Assembly (NCBI RefSeq): GCF_902859585.1
Contig: NZ_CADIJM010000015.1
Span: forward strand, 1-64,000
DNA: 64,000 nucleotides
Source: Achromobacter animicus
GTDB lineage: Bacteria; Pseudomonadota; Gammaproteobacteria; Burkholderiales; Burkholderiaceae_B
Direction: 5' to 3'
Shown: piece by piece, positions 53,515-63,250 of the stretch
How the letters are laid out: each line of letters starts with the position of its first letter
How positions within the stretch are numbered: the first letter of the stretch is position 1
The notes under the pieces: model-generated
The model's database searches: none
The model's input: only the letters and a program-made list of their open reading frames with translations
What the model was told of the DNA's origin: nothing
Position numbers and translations under genes: made by a program

Positions 53515-54240
53515 TCAAGCGGACGCCGCCACAGGCGCATCGAGCTTGCGCCAGATGCTCTCGCCGCCCACGCTCTTGTCCAGCGCAGCCACGTAAGCCT
53601 CGTGCTCGGCCAGCTCTTCGGCGTTGGCGTACAGCACCGGCAGCCCCGATGCGTCGAACTTGGCCAGCACCAGGCCATCGCTGCCGGTGCCCGCGTTGTC
53701 GTCCACGTCGATCAACAGCGCGTCCTGGCCGCGCGTCATCGCCAGCCAGACTTCGGCCAGAAGCTGCGAGTCGAGCAATGCGCCGTGCAGCGTACGGTGC
53801 GCGTTCGAGATGCCGAAGCGGTCGCACAGCGCGTCCAGCGAGTTGCGCTTGCCGGGGAACAGCGACCGGGCATGCAGCAGCGAGTCGGTGACGGTCTCGC
53901 AGAACTCGGTGATGGGACCGCGCCCGGTCTTGGCAAGCTCGGCGTTGAAGAACTTCACGTCGAACGCGGCGTTGTGCGCGATCAGCTCGGCGCCCTGGAT
54001 GAACTTGACGAATTCGTCCGCGACCTCGGAAAAGCGCGGCTTGTCCGACAGGAACTCGGTGGTCAGCCCGTGCACCGCGAGTGCCTCGGGGTCGCTGTCG
54101 CGGTCCGGATTCAGATAGATGTGCAGGTTGTTGCCCGTGGCCATCCGGTTGACGAGCTCCACGCAGCCGATTTCGACGATGCGATGACCCTGTGCAGGGT
54201 CCAGTCCGGTGGTTTCAGTGTCAAAGATGATCTGGCGCAT
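53515..54240 (-). CDS. dnaQ: DNA polymerase III epsilon subunit
   Basis: 241 residues. Exo I FDTETTGLDP, Exo II AHNAAFDVKF and Exo III HRTLHGALLDSQLLAEV carry the 3'-5' proofreading residues, and the C-terminal region should bind the alpha subunit. In many relatives dnaQ directly follows rnhA; here an RND efflux operon lies between them. tRNA-Val is downstream. Confidence 0.95.
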   Translation of the reverse strand: MRQIIFDTETTGLDPAQGHRIVEIGCVELVNRMATGNNLHIYLNPDRDSDPEALAVHGLTTEFLSDKPRFSEVADEFVKFIQGAELIAHNAAFDVKFFNAELAKTGRGPITEFCETVTDSLLHARSLFPGKRNSLDALCDRFGISNAHRTLHGALLDSQLLAEVWLAMTRGQDALLIDVDDNAGTGSDGLVLAKFDASGLPVLYANAEELAEHEAYVAALDKSVGGESIWRKLDAPVAASA

Positions 54241-54249
54241 AACGATTCC

Positions 54250-54271
54250 GACGCGTCGATTTCGACGCGTC
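54250..54271. repeat. 22-base perfect inverted repeat between the RND operon and dnaQ
   Basis: GACGCGTCGA (54250-54259) is followed by TT and its exact complement. It fills much of the 44-base gap between the RND stop and the dnaQ start. No T-run follows, so it may be a junction remnant, an operator or a weak stem that slows read-through. Confidence 0.75.
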
Positions 54272-54284
54272 TATTCCGAAGGGT

Positions 54285-57200
54285 TTATTCCGATGCTTGA
54301 GGCTGCGAGGCCGGCGGCGTATGCGGTTGATGCGCTTCGCTGCCGGACTCGCCTGGCTTCTTGCGTGCGGTGGCAATCAGCGTGTAGGCCACCGGCACGA
54401 CCAACAAGGTCAGTAGTGTACCCAGCAACAGCCCGCCGACCAGAACCCAGCCGATCTGCTGCCGCGATTCCGCCCCCGCGCCCGTGGACAGCGCCAGGGG
54501 GACGGTACCCAGGACCATGGCGCCCGTCGTCATCAGAATGGGCCGCAGGCGCAGCACGCTGGCTTCGACCACGGCCTCGAACAGTTCCCTGCCCTCGTCG
54601 CGCAACTGGTTCGTGAATTCCACGATCAGGATGCCGTGCTTGGTGATCAGGCCGACCAGCGTGATTAGCCCGATCTGGCTGTAGATGGACAGCGTGCCGC
54701 CCGTCAGCCACAGCGCCAGCAATGCGCCGGTCATGGACAGCGGTACCGACAGCATGATGATGAACGGATTGCGCCAGCTTTCGAACTGCGCGGCCAGCAC
54801 CAGATAAATGAACGCCAGCGCCATCGCGAACACCAGATAGATGCTGCCCGACGAATCGCGGAACTCGCGCGACTGGCCGTCCAGGTCCGTGATGATCGTG
54901 TTGGGCAGGACCTCGCGCGCCACCTGATGCATGTGTTCCAGCACTTCGCCCAGCGCGTAGCCCGGCGCGACAGCCGCATCGATCTTCACGGCGCGCAGGC
55001 GGTTGAAGTGGTTGAGCGACTGAGGCGACACGCCTTCGTGCACGCCCAGCAGGTTGTCCAGCTGGACCATGCTGCCGTCGCGCGCGCGCACATAGATGCC
55101 TGAAATGTCGGTGGGATTGGCGCGGTCGCGCGGCGTGACCTGCACGATCACGTCGTACTGCTCGCCTTCGTCCTTGTAGCGGGTGACCTGGCGGCCGCCC
55201 AGCATCGACTCCAGCGTGCGGCCCACGACGTCCACGTTGGCGCCCACGTCGGCCATCTTGTCGCGGTCCACGCGCACGCGCAGCTCCGGCGTGTTCAGGC
55301 GCAGGTCGGTGTCCAGGTTCAGCAGGCCGGGATACTTGCGCAGCTCGGTCAGGAAAATCTGGGTCAGCCGCGACAGCTCTTCGTACGAGGCCTGGCTCAT
55401 GATGATGAACTCCACCGGCTTGGATCGGGCCGACTGGCCCAGCGACGGCGGATTGGTCGGGAAGGCGCGCACGCCCGGCAGCGATGCGAACTGCGGCTGC
55501 AGTTGCTGCGTGATGGTCTGCTGCTTGCGCTCGCGTTCTTCCCAGGGCTTCAAGCGCAGGATCGCCGTGCCGTCCGTGACCGTGGGAAAGCCCACCGTGA
55601 CCTGGCTGCCGCTGGCTTCCGGAATGTCGGCATAGAACTTCTCGATGCCCAGCATGCTGTCCAGCGTGTAGTTCAGGGTCGCGCCCTCGGGCGCGTTCAC
55701 GATGCCGAACACCACGCCGCGGTCCTCGACCGGCGCCAGCTCGCTCTTGACCACCTTGAACAGCACGCCGCTGCCCGCGGCCACGGCCAGGCCGATCACC
55801 ACGACGATCCAACGATGCCGCAGCGACGCGCCCAGCATGCGGCGATAGCCGTTGCTCATGCCGTTCAGCCAGCCTTCGATCAGGTTGTACCAGCGGCTAT
55901 GGCTGGTCTCGTGCCGCAACAGCACGGAACACATCATGGGCGTGAGCGTCAGCGCCACGAAGCCCGACACCAGCACCGCGCCGGCCAGCGCCAGCGCAAA
56001 TTCAATGAACAGCCGGCCGGTGCGCCCCGTGGCGAACGCCAGCGGCGCATATACGGTGACCAGCGTCATGGTCATGGCGACCACCGCAAAGCCGATTTCC
56101 TTGGAGCCGCGCAGCGCCGCTTCCTTGCGTGGCATCCCGTCCTCGATGTGGCGGTAGATGTTCTCCAGGACCACGATCGCGTCGTCCACCACCAGGCCGA
56201 TCGCCAGCACCATGGCCAGCAGGGTCAGCGTGTTGATGGAAAAGCCGAACAGGTACATCAGCGCACACGCGCCCACCAGCGACACCGGGATGGTGACGAT
56301 GGGAATGATGCTGGCGCGCAGGTTGCGCAGGAAGAAGAAGATCACCAGCACCACCAGCACGATGGCCTCGATGATGGTGTGGAACACGGAATCGATCGAC
56401 CGCTCGATGAACACGGACGAGTCGTACGCGATGTTCAGCTTCATGCCGGCCGGCAGGGTCTCGTTCAGCCGGGCGACTTCCTGGCGCGCCGCCTTGGACA
56501 GTTCCAACGGGTTGGCCGTGGACTGCCGCGTGACGCCGATGTTGATGGCGGGCTTGCCATTGAAGCGGGACAGGATGCGGTCATTGGCTGCCGCGATCTC
56601 GACCTTGGCCACGTCGCGCATCCGCACCGGATAGCCCTTCACGTTGGCGACGATCACGTCTTCAAATTGGGCCGGCGTCTGCAGGTCGGTCGCGGACACC
56701 ACCGAGAATTCCCGCGCGCGCGATTCAATGCGCCCCGCCGGAATTTCCACGTTCTGGCTGCGCAGCGCGGCCTCGACGTCCTGCACGGTCAGGCCGTACG
56801 CGGCCAGCTTGTCGCGGTCGACGTAGATGCGCATGGACGGCAGCCGCTCGCCAAAGACGCGCACTTCCGCCGCCCCCGGCAGCACCGACAGACGGGTCTT
56901 GATATAGCGGTTGATGTAGTCGGACGTCTGGATGGCCGAGAACGATCCGGATTCCACCGCGATGTAGATGATGGGCTGGGAATCCGCCTCGACCTTGCCG
57001 ATGATGGGCTCGTCGATCTCGTCCGGCAGAAAGCGCCGCGCGCGCGAGACCTTGTCGCGGACTTCGGCCGCCGCGGCGTCCGGGTCGCGCGTCAGGTTGA
57101 ACTTGATGTTGATCTGGCTGCGCTCGGACCGGCTGCGCGAGGTCATCACGTTGACGCCTTCGATGCCGGCCAGCTGGTCTTCCAGCGGCTTGGTCACCTG

Positions 57201-57383
57201 CGATTCGATCACCTCGGGCGATGCGCCCTTATACGTGGTGTCGACCGACACGATGGGCTCGTCGATCTTGGGGTATTCGCGCACCGTCAGGCGCGAATAC
57301 GAGATCAGGCCGATCAGCACGATGATCAGCGACAGGACCGACGCGAACACCGGGCGCTTGATACAGGTTTCCGAGATACGCAT
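54285..57383 (-). CDS. RND efflux transporter, HAE-1 type permease
   Basis: 1032 residues. Twelve membrane segments in the usual 1+5, 1+5 layout, proton-path Asp pair in LAIGLVVDDAIVVLENIYRH (near residue 405), and the Lys in LITLVGLITKHGILIVEFTNQL. It exports drugs or other hydrophobic compounds with the adjacent membrane-fusion protein. No outer-membrane channel gene is adjacent, so it must share one. It is in an operon with the MFP gene 30 bases before it. Confidence 0.95.
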   Translation of the reverse strand: MRISETCIKRPVFASVLSLIIVLIGLISYSRLTVREYPKIDEPIVSVDTTYKGASPEVIESQVTKPLEDQLAGIEGVNVMTSRSRSERSQINIKFNLTRDPDAAAAEVRDKVSRARRFLPDEIDEPIIGKVEADSQPIIYIAVESGSFSAIQTSDYINRYIKTRLSVLPGAAEVRVFGERLPSMRIYVDRDKLAAYGLTVQDVEAALRSQNVEIPAGRIESRAREFSVVSATDLQTPAQFEDVIVANVKGYPVRMRDVAKVEIAAANDRILSRFNGKPAINIGVTRQSTANPLELSKAARQEVARLNETLPAGMKLNIAYDSSVFIERSIDSVFHTIIEAIVLVVLVIFFFLRNLRASIIPIVTIPVSLVGACALMYLFGFSINTLTLLAMVLAIGLVVDDAIVVLENIYRHIEDGMPRKEAALRGSKEIGFAVVAMTMTLVTVYAPLAFATGRTGRLFIEFALALAGAVLVSGFVALTLTPMMCSVLLRHETSHSRWYNLIEGWLNGMSNGYRRMLGASLRHRWIVVVIGLAVAAGSGVLFKVVKSELAPVEDRGVVFGIVNAPEGATLNYTLDSMLGIEKFYADIPEASGSQVTVGFPTVTDGTAILRLKPWEERERKQQTITQQLQPQFASLPGVRAFPTNPPSLGQSARSKPVEFIIMSQASYEELSRLTQIFLTELRKYPGLLNLDTDLRLNTPELRVRVDRDKMADVGANVDVVGRTLESMLGGRQVTRYKDEGEQYDVIVQVTPRDRANPTDISGIYVRARDGSMVQLDNLLGVHEGVSPQSLNHFNRLRAVKIDAAVAPGYALGEVLEHMHQVAREVLPNTIITDLDGQSREFRDSSGSIYLVFAMALAFIYLVLAAQFESWRNPFIIMLSVPLSMTGALLALWLTGGTLSIYSQIGLITLVGLITKHGILIVEFTNQLRDEGRELFEAVVEASVLRLRPILMTTGAMVLGTVPLALSTGAGAESRQQIGWVLVGGLLLGTLLTLLVVPVAYTLIATARKKPGESGSEAHQPHTPPASQPQASE

Positions 57384-57413
57384 GGTGCTATCGCTGAAAG
57401 GGTAAGGGGCCGG

Positions 57414-58496
57414 CTACTGGCCGTTGCCCACGATGGTCACGGGCGCGCCATCGGTCACGCGCTGCAGGCCCGAGACCACCAGCTGGTCGTTCAGGGCGAC
57501 GCCGGTCAGGATCTCGACACGGCCCTCGCGGCGCTCGCCGATGGTCACTTCGCGCCGATGCGCCACGCCGTTCTCGACCCGGTAAACGTACTGCGTTTCG
57601 CCCGACGGCGATAGCGCGGCCTCGGGCGCGACCAGCGCCTTGTCCTCGTTGAACAGCAGTTGCACCCGCGCGAACATGCCGGGGCGCAGCACACCGTCCT
57701 GGTTGGCCACGGTGGCGCGCAGCAGGATCGACCGGCCGCCCGCGTCGACCAGCGGGCTGACCGCGTAGACGAGTCCCCGGCGCTCCTGGCCGGGCAAGGC
57801 GTCCAGGCGCAGCGTCAGTTGCTGGCCGACCCGCACCTTGCTCAAGTACATCTCGGGCACGCGGAAATCCACTTTGAGCGGATCGATCGCCTCGAGCGGC
57901 GCCAGGTCCTGGCCCTGGTTCACGTAGTCGCCGACCGACACGCTGCGCAGGCCGACGATGCCCGCGAACGGCGCGGTAATCGTCATCTTGTCGAGCCGCG
58001 CCTGGGCCAGCGCCACGGCGGCCTCCTGCACCTTCAGGGTGCTGGCCGACTCGTCGCGCGCCTGCTGGCTGACGAAGCCCTTGCCCTGCAGCTCGACGGC
58101 GCGGCGGTAATGGCTTTGCGCCAGCGTCAGGTTCGCGCGTGCCTGTGCCAATTCGGCGCGCGGCACCGAGTCGTCCAGGCGGATGAGCAGCTGGCCCTGC
58201 TTGACGGGCTGGCCTTCCTTGAAATCAATGGCCTGGATGCGGCCGGCAACTTCGGGGCGCAGGACGACGGATTCATCGGAACGCAGACTGCCCACAGCCG
58301 ACAGGCCACGCGCAAAGGGAATTTCCTGGACGGCGGCCACGGCCACGCGAGCGGGCGCGGCGGGCGCGGTTTGGGATTTGGTGGCGACCGGGGCGGGAGC
58401 GGCGGACGGCGCCAGCCAGCGCGGCACAAACACGCCGAGCGCGGCCCCCGCGGCCAACCCTGCCGCGACGGCGGCCAGCAGTACAGCTTTTTTCAT
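57414..58496 (-). CDS. RND efflux membrane-fusion protein
   Basis: 360 residues. N-terminal membrane anchor (KKAVLLAAVAAGLAAGAALGV), lipoyl-like halves (VVLRPEVAGRIQAIDFKEGQPVKQGQ and TITAPFAGIVGLRSVSVGDYVNQGQ) around a helical hairpin. It links the RND permease to an outer-membrane channel. The ATG at 58496 (MKKAVLLAAVAA) is chosen over 58586 because it starts the anchor. It lies 199 bases downstream of the rnhA stop on the same strand. Confidence 0.94.
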   Translation of the reverse strand: MKKAVLLAAVAAGLAAGAALGVFVPRWLAPSAAPAPVATKSQTAPAAPARVAVAAVQEIPFARGLSAVGSLRSDESVVLRPEVAGRIQAIDFKEGQPVKQGQLLIRLDDSVPRAELAQARANLTLAQSHYRRAVELQGKGFVSQQARDESASTLKVQEAAVALAQARLDKMTITAPFAGIVGLRSVSVGDYVNQGQDLAPLEAIDPLKVDFRVPEMYLSKVRVGQQLTLRLDALPGQERRGLVYAVSPLVDAGGRSILLRATVANQDGVLRPGMFARVQLLFNEDKALVAPEAALSPSGETQYVYRVENGVAHRREVTIGERREGRVEILTGVALNDQLVVSGLQRVTDGAPVTIVGNGQ

Positions 58497-58695
58497 GCGC
58501 GAAAGTGGCGGTGTTGCGGCGCGGACCGGGCATGCCCCACTCGGACGTCGCCGCAGGAACTGGAGGAAGGGTTGGCACTTTAGCACCCGAATTTACATAC
58601 TGGAACAATCCTGAAGCGCGATGAAAGAACTAAATCTGCCCTAGTGGGCCGATTTGAGGGTATATCCGGATGCCGGCAGGGGCGACGGATACCGT

Positions 58696-59157
58696 TCAGG
58701 CGCGGCGCGCGACCTCGACACCCATGTTGGCAAGCTGGTCCGCGCGCTCGTTGCCGGGGTCGCCCGCGTGACCGCGAACCCAGCGCCACGACACCGTGTG
58801 CCGCTGCACCTGCTCATCCAGCGCCTGCCAGAGCTCGGCATTCTTGACCGGCTTTTTCTCGGCGGTAATCCAGCCGCGCCGTTTCCAGTTGGCCAGCCAC
58901 TCGGTCATGCCCTTCATGACGTATTGCGAGTCGGTGTGGATGGTGACGACGCACGGACGCTTGAGGGCGCGCAGGCCTTCGATGACCGCCAGCAGTTCCA
59001 TCCGGTTGTTGGTGGTCTGGAGTTCGCCGCCATGCAGCGTCTTTTCGTGCGCGCCGGCGCGCATCAGCACGCCCCAGCCGCCGGGACCCGGATTGCCCTT
59101 GCAGGCGCCGTCGGTCCACATTTCCACTTTCTGATCGTTCGCTTTGTTGTCCTGCAT
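58696..59157 (-). CDS. rnhA: Ribonuclease HI
   Basis: 153 residues. Catalytic acidic residues lie in [38 protein letters not shown] and RADQLAN, with the catalytic His in [11 protein letters not shown]. It removes RNA from RNA-DNA hybrids. It follows a methyltransferase gene and precedes the RND operon, with dnaQ beyond it. Confidence 0.96.
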   Translation of the reverse strand: MQDNKANDQKVEMWTDGACKGNPGPGGWGVLMRAGAHEKTLHGGELQTTNNRMELLAVIEGLRALKRPCVVTIHTDSQYVMKGMTEWLANWKRRGWITAEKKPVKNAELWQALDEQVQRHTVSWRWVRGHAGDPGNERADQLANMGVEVARRA

Positions 59158-59207
59158 GGTGCTGCGTGCGTGTCCTTATTCTTGCAATGTGAGGCCGGCC
59201 CGGCCGT

Positions 59208-59987
59208 TCAGGAGGGGTCGAAGCCGTCGTCCGCCTGGCGGTTGACCACCACCGACGCCGCGCGTGCGCGCTTGGGTTTGGTCTTCCAGGCAGGCCCGAT
59301 GATACGCATGCCGGTCACGCGCTTGACTGCCGAGACCATGTACACCGCGCCGCCAAGGCTCCACCAGCGGGCGCCGGCGGACTCCAGGAAGCTCCAGCGC
59401 TGCAGCCATTTTTCGCTGCGGCAGGCCGGCGCGTAGCAGCCGAACTGGCTTTCATCGACCTCCAGCGACAGCAGCTTGAACCAGTCCTTGAGCCGCACCA
59501 GCGACACCTGGGACGACGGCGGCTGCGGCAGCCAGGGCTCCATGCCGGGCATGCGGGTGCGCGCGCCCCACATGCTCCAGGGATTGAACCCCGAAATGAC
59601 GACCCGCCCCTCGGGCACCAGCACGCGCTCGACCTCGCGCAGCACGTTGTGGGGATCGGGCGTGAGTTCGAAGGTGTGCGGCAGGATCAGGAGGTCGACG
59701 CTTTGCGATTCGAACGGCAGGGCCTCGGGCTCTGCGACGACCACGCGCGACTGCCAGCCGGGCATGTTTTCCGGCGCAGGGGTCTCGGTGCCCACATAGC
59801 CCTTGAACGGCATCCGGTTCGCCCGCAAAAGGTTCAGGTCGGCAAGGCCGACCTGCCAGGCGTAATATCCGAAGACATCCGCGACGGCCGCGTCGAACTG
59901 GGCCCGCTCCCAGGCCAGCACGTACTGGCCCGGCGGCGTCTGGAACCATTCGGCCAGTTCTACAATCGGCGGAGTTTCTTCTGCCAC
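59208..59987 (-). CDS. SAM-dependent methyltransferase upstream of rnhA
   Basis: 259 residues. SAM-binding region VVVAEPEALPFESQSVDLLILPHTFELTPDPHNVLREVERVLVPEGRVVISGFNPWS follows the Methyltransf_11 pattern, though without the usual GxGxG segment. It is usually found with gloB, rnhA and dnaQ. The GTG at 59987, with AAGGA before it, is preferred over an ATG at 60008 that overlaps the divergent gloB start. The substrate is unknown. Confidence 0.85.
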   Translation of the reverse strand: MAEETPPIVELAEWFQTPPGQYVLAWERAQFDAAVADVFGYYAWQVGLADLNLLRANRMPFKGYVGTETPAPENMPGWQSRVVVAEPEALPFESQSVDLLILPHTFELTPDPHNVLREVERVLVPEGRVVISGFNPWSMWGARTRMPGMEPWLPQPPSSQVSLVRLKDWFKLLSLEVDESQFGCYAPACRSEKWLQRWSFLESAGARWWSLGGAVYMVSAVKRVTGMRIIGPAWKTKPKRARAASVVVNRQADDGFDPS

Positions 59988-60006
59988 GTTTTTTCCTTCG
60001 AATCCC

Positions 60007-60828
60007 ATGCAAGCCTTGACCGCCCCCGCAGGCGGCCGCGAACGCAACGCCGCGGTCTTGCCTTTGCCAGCCTTTTCCGACAACTACATCTGGGCAATCG
60101 TCCAGGACGGCCTGGCGGCTGTCGTGGACCCCGGCGAAGCCGGCCCCGTGTTGCAGTTCCTGGATCAGCATGGCTTGAAGCTGCGCGCCATTCTACTCAC
60201 GCACCACCATGGCGACCATGTGGGCGGCGTGCTCGAATTGTCCCGCATCGAGGGCATCACCGTATATGGTCCGGCGCGCGAAAAGCTGCCGCGCTGCGAC
60301 GTCCGTCTGGCCGAAGGCGACCGCGTGACGCTGCCGGAACTGGACTTGGACCTGACCGTGCTGGACGTCCCGGGCCACACCGCCGGGCACATCGCCTATG
60401 CCGGCCGCGCGGCCGGCGTCGAGCACGCGCTGTTCTGTGGCGACACGCTTTTCGCGGGGGGCTGTGGCCGGCTTTTCGAAGGCACCCCAGCGCAAATGTT
60501 TGATTCCTTGGAAAAATTTTCCGCTTTACCGCCGGATACAAAAGTTTTTTGCGCACACGAGTACACTCTAGCGAACCTTCGCTGGGCATCGGCCGTCGAA
60601 CCGGCCAACCGCGACCTGCAAACGTGGCACCTGCGGGCCCAGCAATTACGCGCGGATGGTCACCCCACGCTTCCTTCGACCATCGGCCAGGAACGCGCGA
60701 CCAATCCGTTCTTGCGCACGCAGCAGCCCGACGTCGTCCAGGCCGCCGCAAGCTGGGCCGGACGCCACCAGCAAACGCCGGTAGAGGTTTTTGCCTCCCT
60801 TCGTGAATGGAAGAACGATTTCAAGTGA
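60007..60828 (+). CDS. gloB: Hydroxyacylglutathione hydrolase (glyoxalase II)
   Basis: 273 residues. Metallo-beta-lactamase motif THHHGDHVGG, metal ligands in DVPGHTAGH and FCGDTLF, and CAHEYTLANLRWA. It hydrolyses S-D-lactoylglutathione. It starts only 19 bases from the divergent methyltransferase GTG, so the two promoters must overlap each other's coding regions. Confidence 0.96.
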   Translation: MQALTAPAGGRERNAAVLPLPAFSDNYIWAIVQDGLAAVVDPGEAGPVLQFLDQHGLKLRAILLTHHHGDHVGGVLELSRIEGITVYGPAREKLPRCDVRLAEGDRVTLPELDLDLTVLDVPGHTAGHIAYAGRAAGVEHALFCGDTLFAGGCGRLFEGTPAQMFDSLEKFSALPPDTKVFCAHEYTLANLRWASAVEPANRDLQTWHLRAQQLRADGHPTLPSTIGQERATNPFLRTQQPDVVQAAASWAGRHQQTPVEVFASLREWKNDFK

Positions 60829-60835
60829 CCACCTG

Positions 60836-62254
60836 ATGAATCTATCCCGACTCCTTCTGCCGCTCATGCTGGCAGTCCTCGCCGGTTGCGCAGGAACCAA
60901 AGCCCCCGATAACAAGAACCTCACCACCAATTCCCAAGGCCGATACATCGCCCGGGACACTTCCCGCACGATCGACCTGACCAACCCGCCGGCCGACGCC
61001 TGGGACCGCATCCGCCGCGGTTTCGCGATCCCCAACCTGAATACCGACCTCTCCAAGCAGTGGACCGACTACTACGCGTCCCACCCCGAGGCGGTGCAGC
61101 GCATGGCGGAACGCGCGGGCAAATACCTGTATTTCATCGTCGACGAGATCAACCGCCGCGGTCTGCCGACCGAGCTGGCGCTGCTGCCCTTCGTGGAAAG
61201 CGCGTACAACCCGACGGCGCTGTCCCGCGCGCAGGCTTCGGGCCTGTGGCAGTTCGTGCCGGCCACGGGCCAGCATTTCAACCTGAAGCAGGACTGGTGG
61301 CGCGACGAGCGTCGCGATCCCATCGCCTCAACCAACGCAGCCCTGGACTACCTGGAAAAGCTGTTTGAAATGCAGGGCGACTGGTACCTCGCCCTGGCCT
61401 CTTACAACTGGGGCGAAGGCTCGGTGCAGCGCGCCATGGCCAAGAACGAGGCCGCCGGCCAGAACACCGACTACCTGTCGCTGAACATGCCGGACGAGAC
61501 CCGCAACTACGTGCCCAAGCTGCAGGCCATCAAGAACATCATTGCGGATCCGCAGCGCTATGCCGTGGCCCTGCCGCCCGTGGGCAACACCCCGTACTTC
61601 GTGACGGTGCAGAAGAACAGCGACATCGACCTTGAAATCGCCGCCAAGCTGGCCGAAATGCCGCTGGACGAATTCAAGGCCCTGAACCCGTCCTTCAACC
61701 GCCCGGTCATCCGCGGCGACCACGGCCCCACCCTGCTGCTGCCGGCCGACCGCGTTGAAATCTTCAACGCCAACCTCACCAACTACAAGGGCGACCTGTC
61801 CGCCTGGAAGGTCTACCACTCCCGGCGCGGCGAGTCCTACGCGGCCATCGCCAAGCGCTTTGGCGTATCCGAAGCCTCGCTGCGCGAGACCAACGACATC
61901 AGCCGCCGCCAGAAATCCGCGAACGGCCAGGCGCTGCTGGTGCCGGGCGACCCCGGCACGGGCGGCGTGCAGATCGCATCGCTGGCCCCGCCGGTGGGCG
62001 CGCTGGACGCGGCGCCGCAGGACAACAAGGCCGCCGCCCCGCGTGGCCGCACCACGCAGGCGCCCGCCGCCCGCGTTTCCAGCGCCCGCCCCAACGTCCG
62101 CAGCCACAAGGTCCGCCAGGGCGACACCCTGTTCTCGCTGGCCAAGCAATACGGCACCACGGTCGACGCGCTGCGTGCGCTCAACAACATCAAGGGCAGT
62201 GCCCTGAAGATCGGCACGCAGCTCCGCGTGCCGGGCACAAACGCGCGCGGGTAA
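60836..62254 (+). CDS. mltD: Membrane-bound lytic murein transglycosylase D
   Basis: 472 residues. Lipoprotein signal ending LAGC (Cys near residue 18), SLT-type catalytic domain with Glu in LPFVESAYNPTALSRAQASGLWQFVPATG, then LysM repeats (KVYHSRRGESYAAIAKRFGVSEASLRETN and HKVRQGDTLFSLAKQYGTTVDALRALNNI). It cleaves peptidoglycan at the outer membrane. ATG at 60836 chosen over an in-frame codon in gloB. A terminator follows. Confidence 0.95.
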   Translation: MNLSRLLLPLMLAVLAGCAGTKAPDNKNLTTNSQGRYIARDTSRTIDLTNPPADAWDRIRRGFAIPNLNTDLSKQWTDYYASHPEAVQRMAERAGKYLYFIVDEINRRGLPTELALLPFVESAYNPTALSRAQASGLWQFVPATGQHFNLKQDWWRDERRDPIASTNAALDYLEKLFEMQGDWYLALASYNWGEGSVQRAMAKNEAAGQNTDYLSLNMPDETRNYVPKLQAIKNIIADPQRYAVALPPVGNTPYFVTVQKNSDIDLEIAAKLAEMPLDEFKALNPSFNRPVIRGDHGPTLLLPADRVEIFNANLTNYKGDLSAWKVYHSRRGESYAAIAKRFGVSEASLRETNDISRRQKSANGQALLVPGDPGTGGVQIASLAPPVGALDAAPQDNKAAAPRGRTTQAPAARVSSARPNVRSHKVRQGDTLFSLAKQYGTTVDALRALNNIKGSALKIGTQLRVPGTNARG

Positions 62255-62280
62255 CTCCCGCCACACTCGGCGCGGCACAC

Positions 62281-62316
62281 CGGCGCGGCACCCCGCAAAG
62301 GGGCCGCGCCGTTTTG
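62281..62316 (+). terminator. Terminator after mltD
   Basis: CGGCGCGGC pairs with GCCGCGCCG around an inner CCCCGCAAAGGGG stem, followed by TTTT. Confidence 0.85.
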
Positions 62317-62383
62317 CCCGCTGGACCGCCAAATTCCCTAAAATAGGCGGCCTCCAGAAGGGAAAAATTTCAAGGACACATCT

Positions 62384-63169
62384 ATGGGCTTTCTCGCCGG
62401 CAAGCGCATCCTGGTCACCGGGGTGCTTTCCAACCGTTCCATCGCCTACGGCATCGCGCGCGCCTGTCATCAGCAAGGCGCCGAACTGGCGTTCACCTAC
62501 GTGGGCGACCGCTTCAAGGACCGCGTCAGCGAATTCGCCGCCGAATTCGGCAGCAACATCGTGCTGCCCTGCGACGTGGCCGAAGACAGCCAGATCGACG
62601 GCGCCTTCGCCGAACTGGGCAAGCACTGGGACGGCCTGGACGGCCTGGTCCACTCCATTGGCTTCGCCCCGCGTGAAGCCATTGCCGGCAACTTCCTGGA
62701 CGGCCTGTCGCGCGAAGGTTTTCGCATCGCCCACGACATCTCGGCCTACAGCTTTGCCGCCATGGCCAAGGCCGCGCTGCCCCTGATGGAAGGCCGCAAC
62801 GGTTCCGTGCTGACGCTGACGTACCTGGGCGCCGAGCGCGTGGTTCCCAACTACAACACGATGGGTCTGGCCAAGGCGTCGCTTGAAGCCAGCGTGCGCT
62901 ACCTGGCCACGGCGCTGGGCCCGCGCGGCATCCGTGCCAACGGCATCTCCGCCGGCCCGATCAAGACCCTGGCCGCCAGCGGCATCAAGGACTTCTCGGC
63001 CATCCTGAAGTTCGTGGAAAACCAGTCCCCCCTGCGCCGCAACATCACCATCGAAGACGTCGGCAACGTCGCGGCCTTCATGCTGTCGGACCTGGCTGCC
63101 GGCGTGACCGGCGAGATCACCCACGTGGACGGCGGCTTCTCGACCATCGTTCCGGGCATGGAAGAGTAA
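62384..63169 (+). CDS. fabI: Enoyl-[acyl-carrier-protein] reductase FabI
   Basis: 261 residues, short-chain dehydrogenase fold. The N-terminal [20 protein letters not shown] and the catalytic Tyr-6x-Lys in [22 protein letters not shown] are FabI features. It catalyses the last step of fatty acid elongation and is the triclosan target. A TAAAAT -10-like box lies at 62339-62344. Confidence 0.97.
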   Translation: MGFLAGKRILVTGVLSNRSIAYGIARACHQQGAELAFTYVGDRFKDRVSEFAAEFGSNIVLPCDVAEDSQIDGAFAELGKHWDGLDGLVHSIGFAPREAIAGNFLDGLSREGFRIAHDISAYSFAAMAKAALPLMEGRNGSVLTLTYLGAERVVPNYNTMGLAKASLEASVRYLATALGPRGIRANGISAGPIKTLAASGIKDFSAILKFVENQSPLRRNITIEDVGNVAAFMLSDLAAGVTGEITHVDGGFSTIVPGMEE

Positions 63170-63250
63170 GACTTTCTTGGGACGGGGCCTGGCGCCCCGC
63201 CTTGTCGAACGGGGCCGGTTTCTCCGGCCCCTTCTCAGATTTCCGGTTTC

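Noticed and set aside
55503-57614. 703-residue open frame opposite the RND permease
   Set aside because: Antisense shadow with His/Asp/Arg-rich composition typical of GC-rich genes.
61328-63124. 598-residue open frame opposite mltD and fabI
   Set aside because: Spans two well-supported genes and a terminator on the opposite strand.
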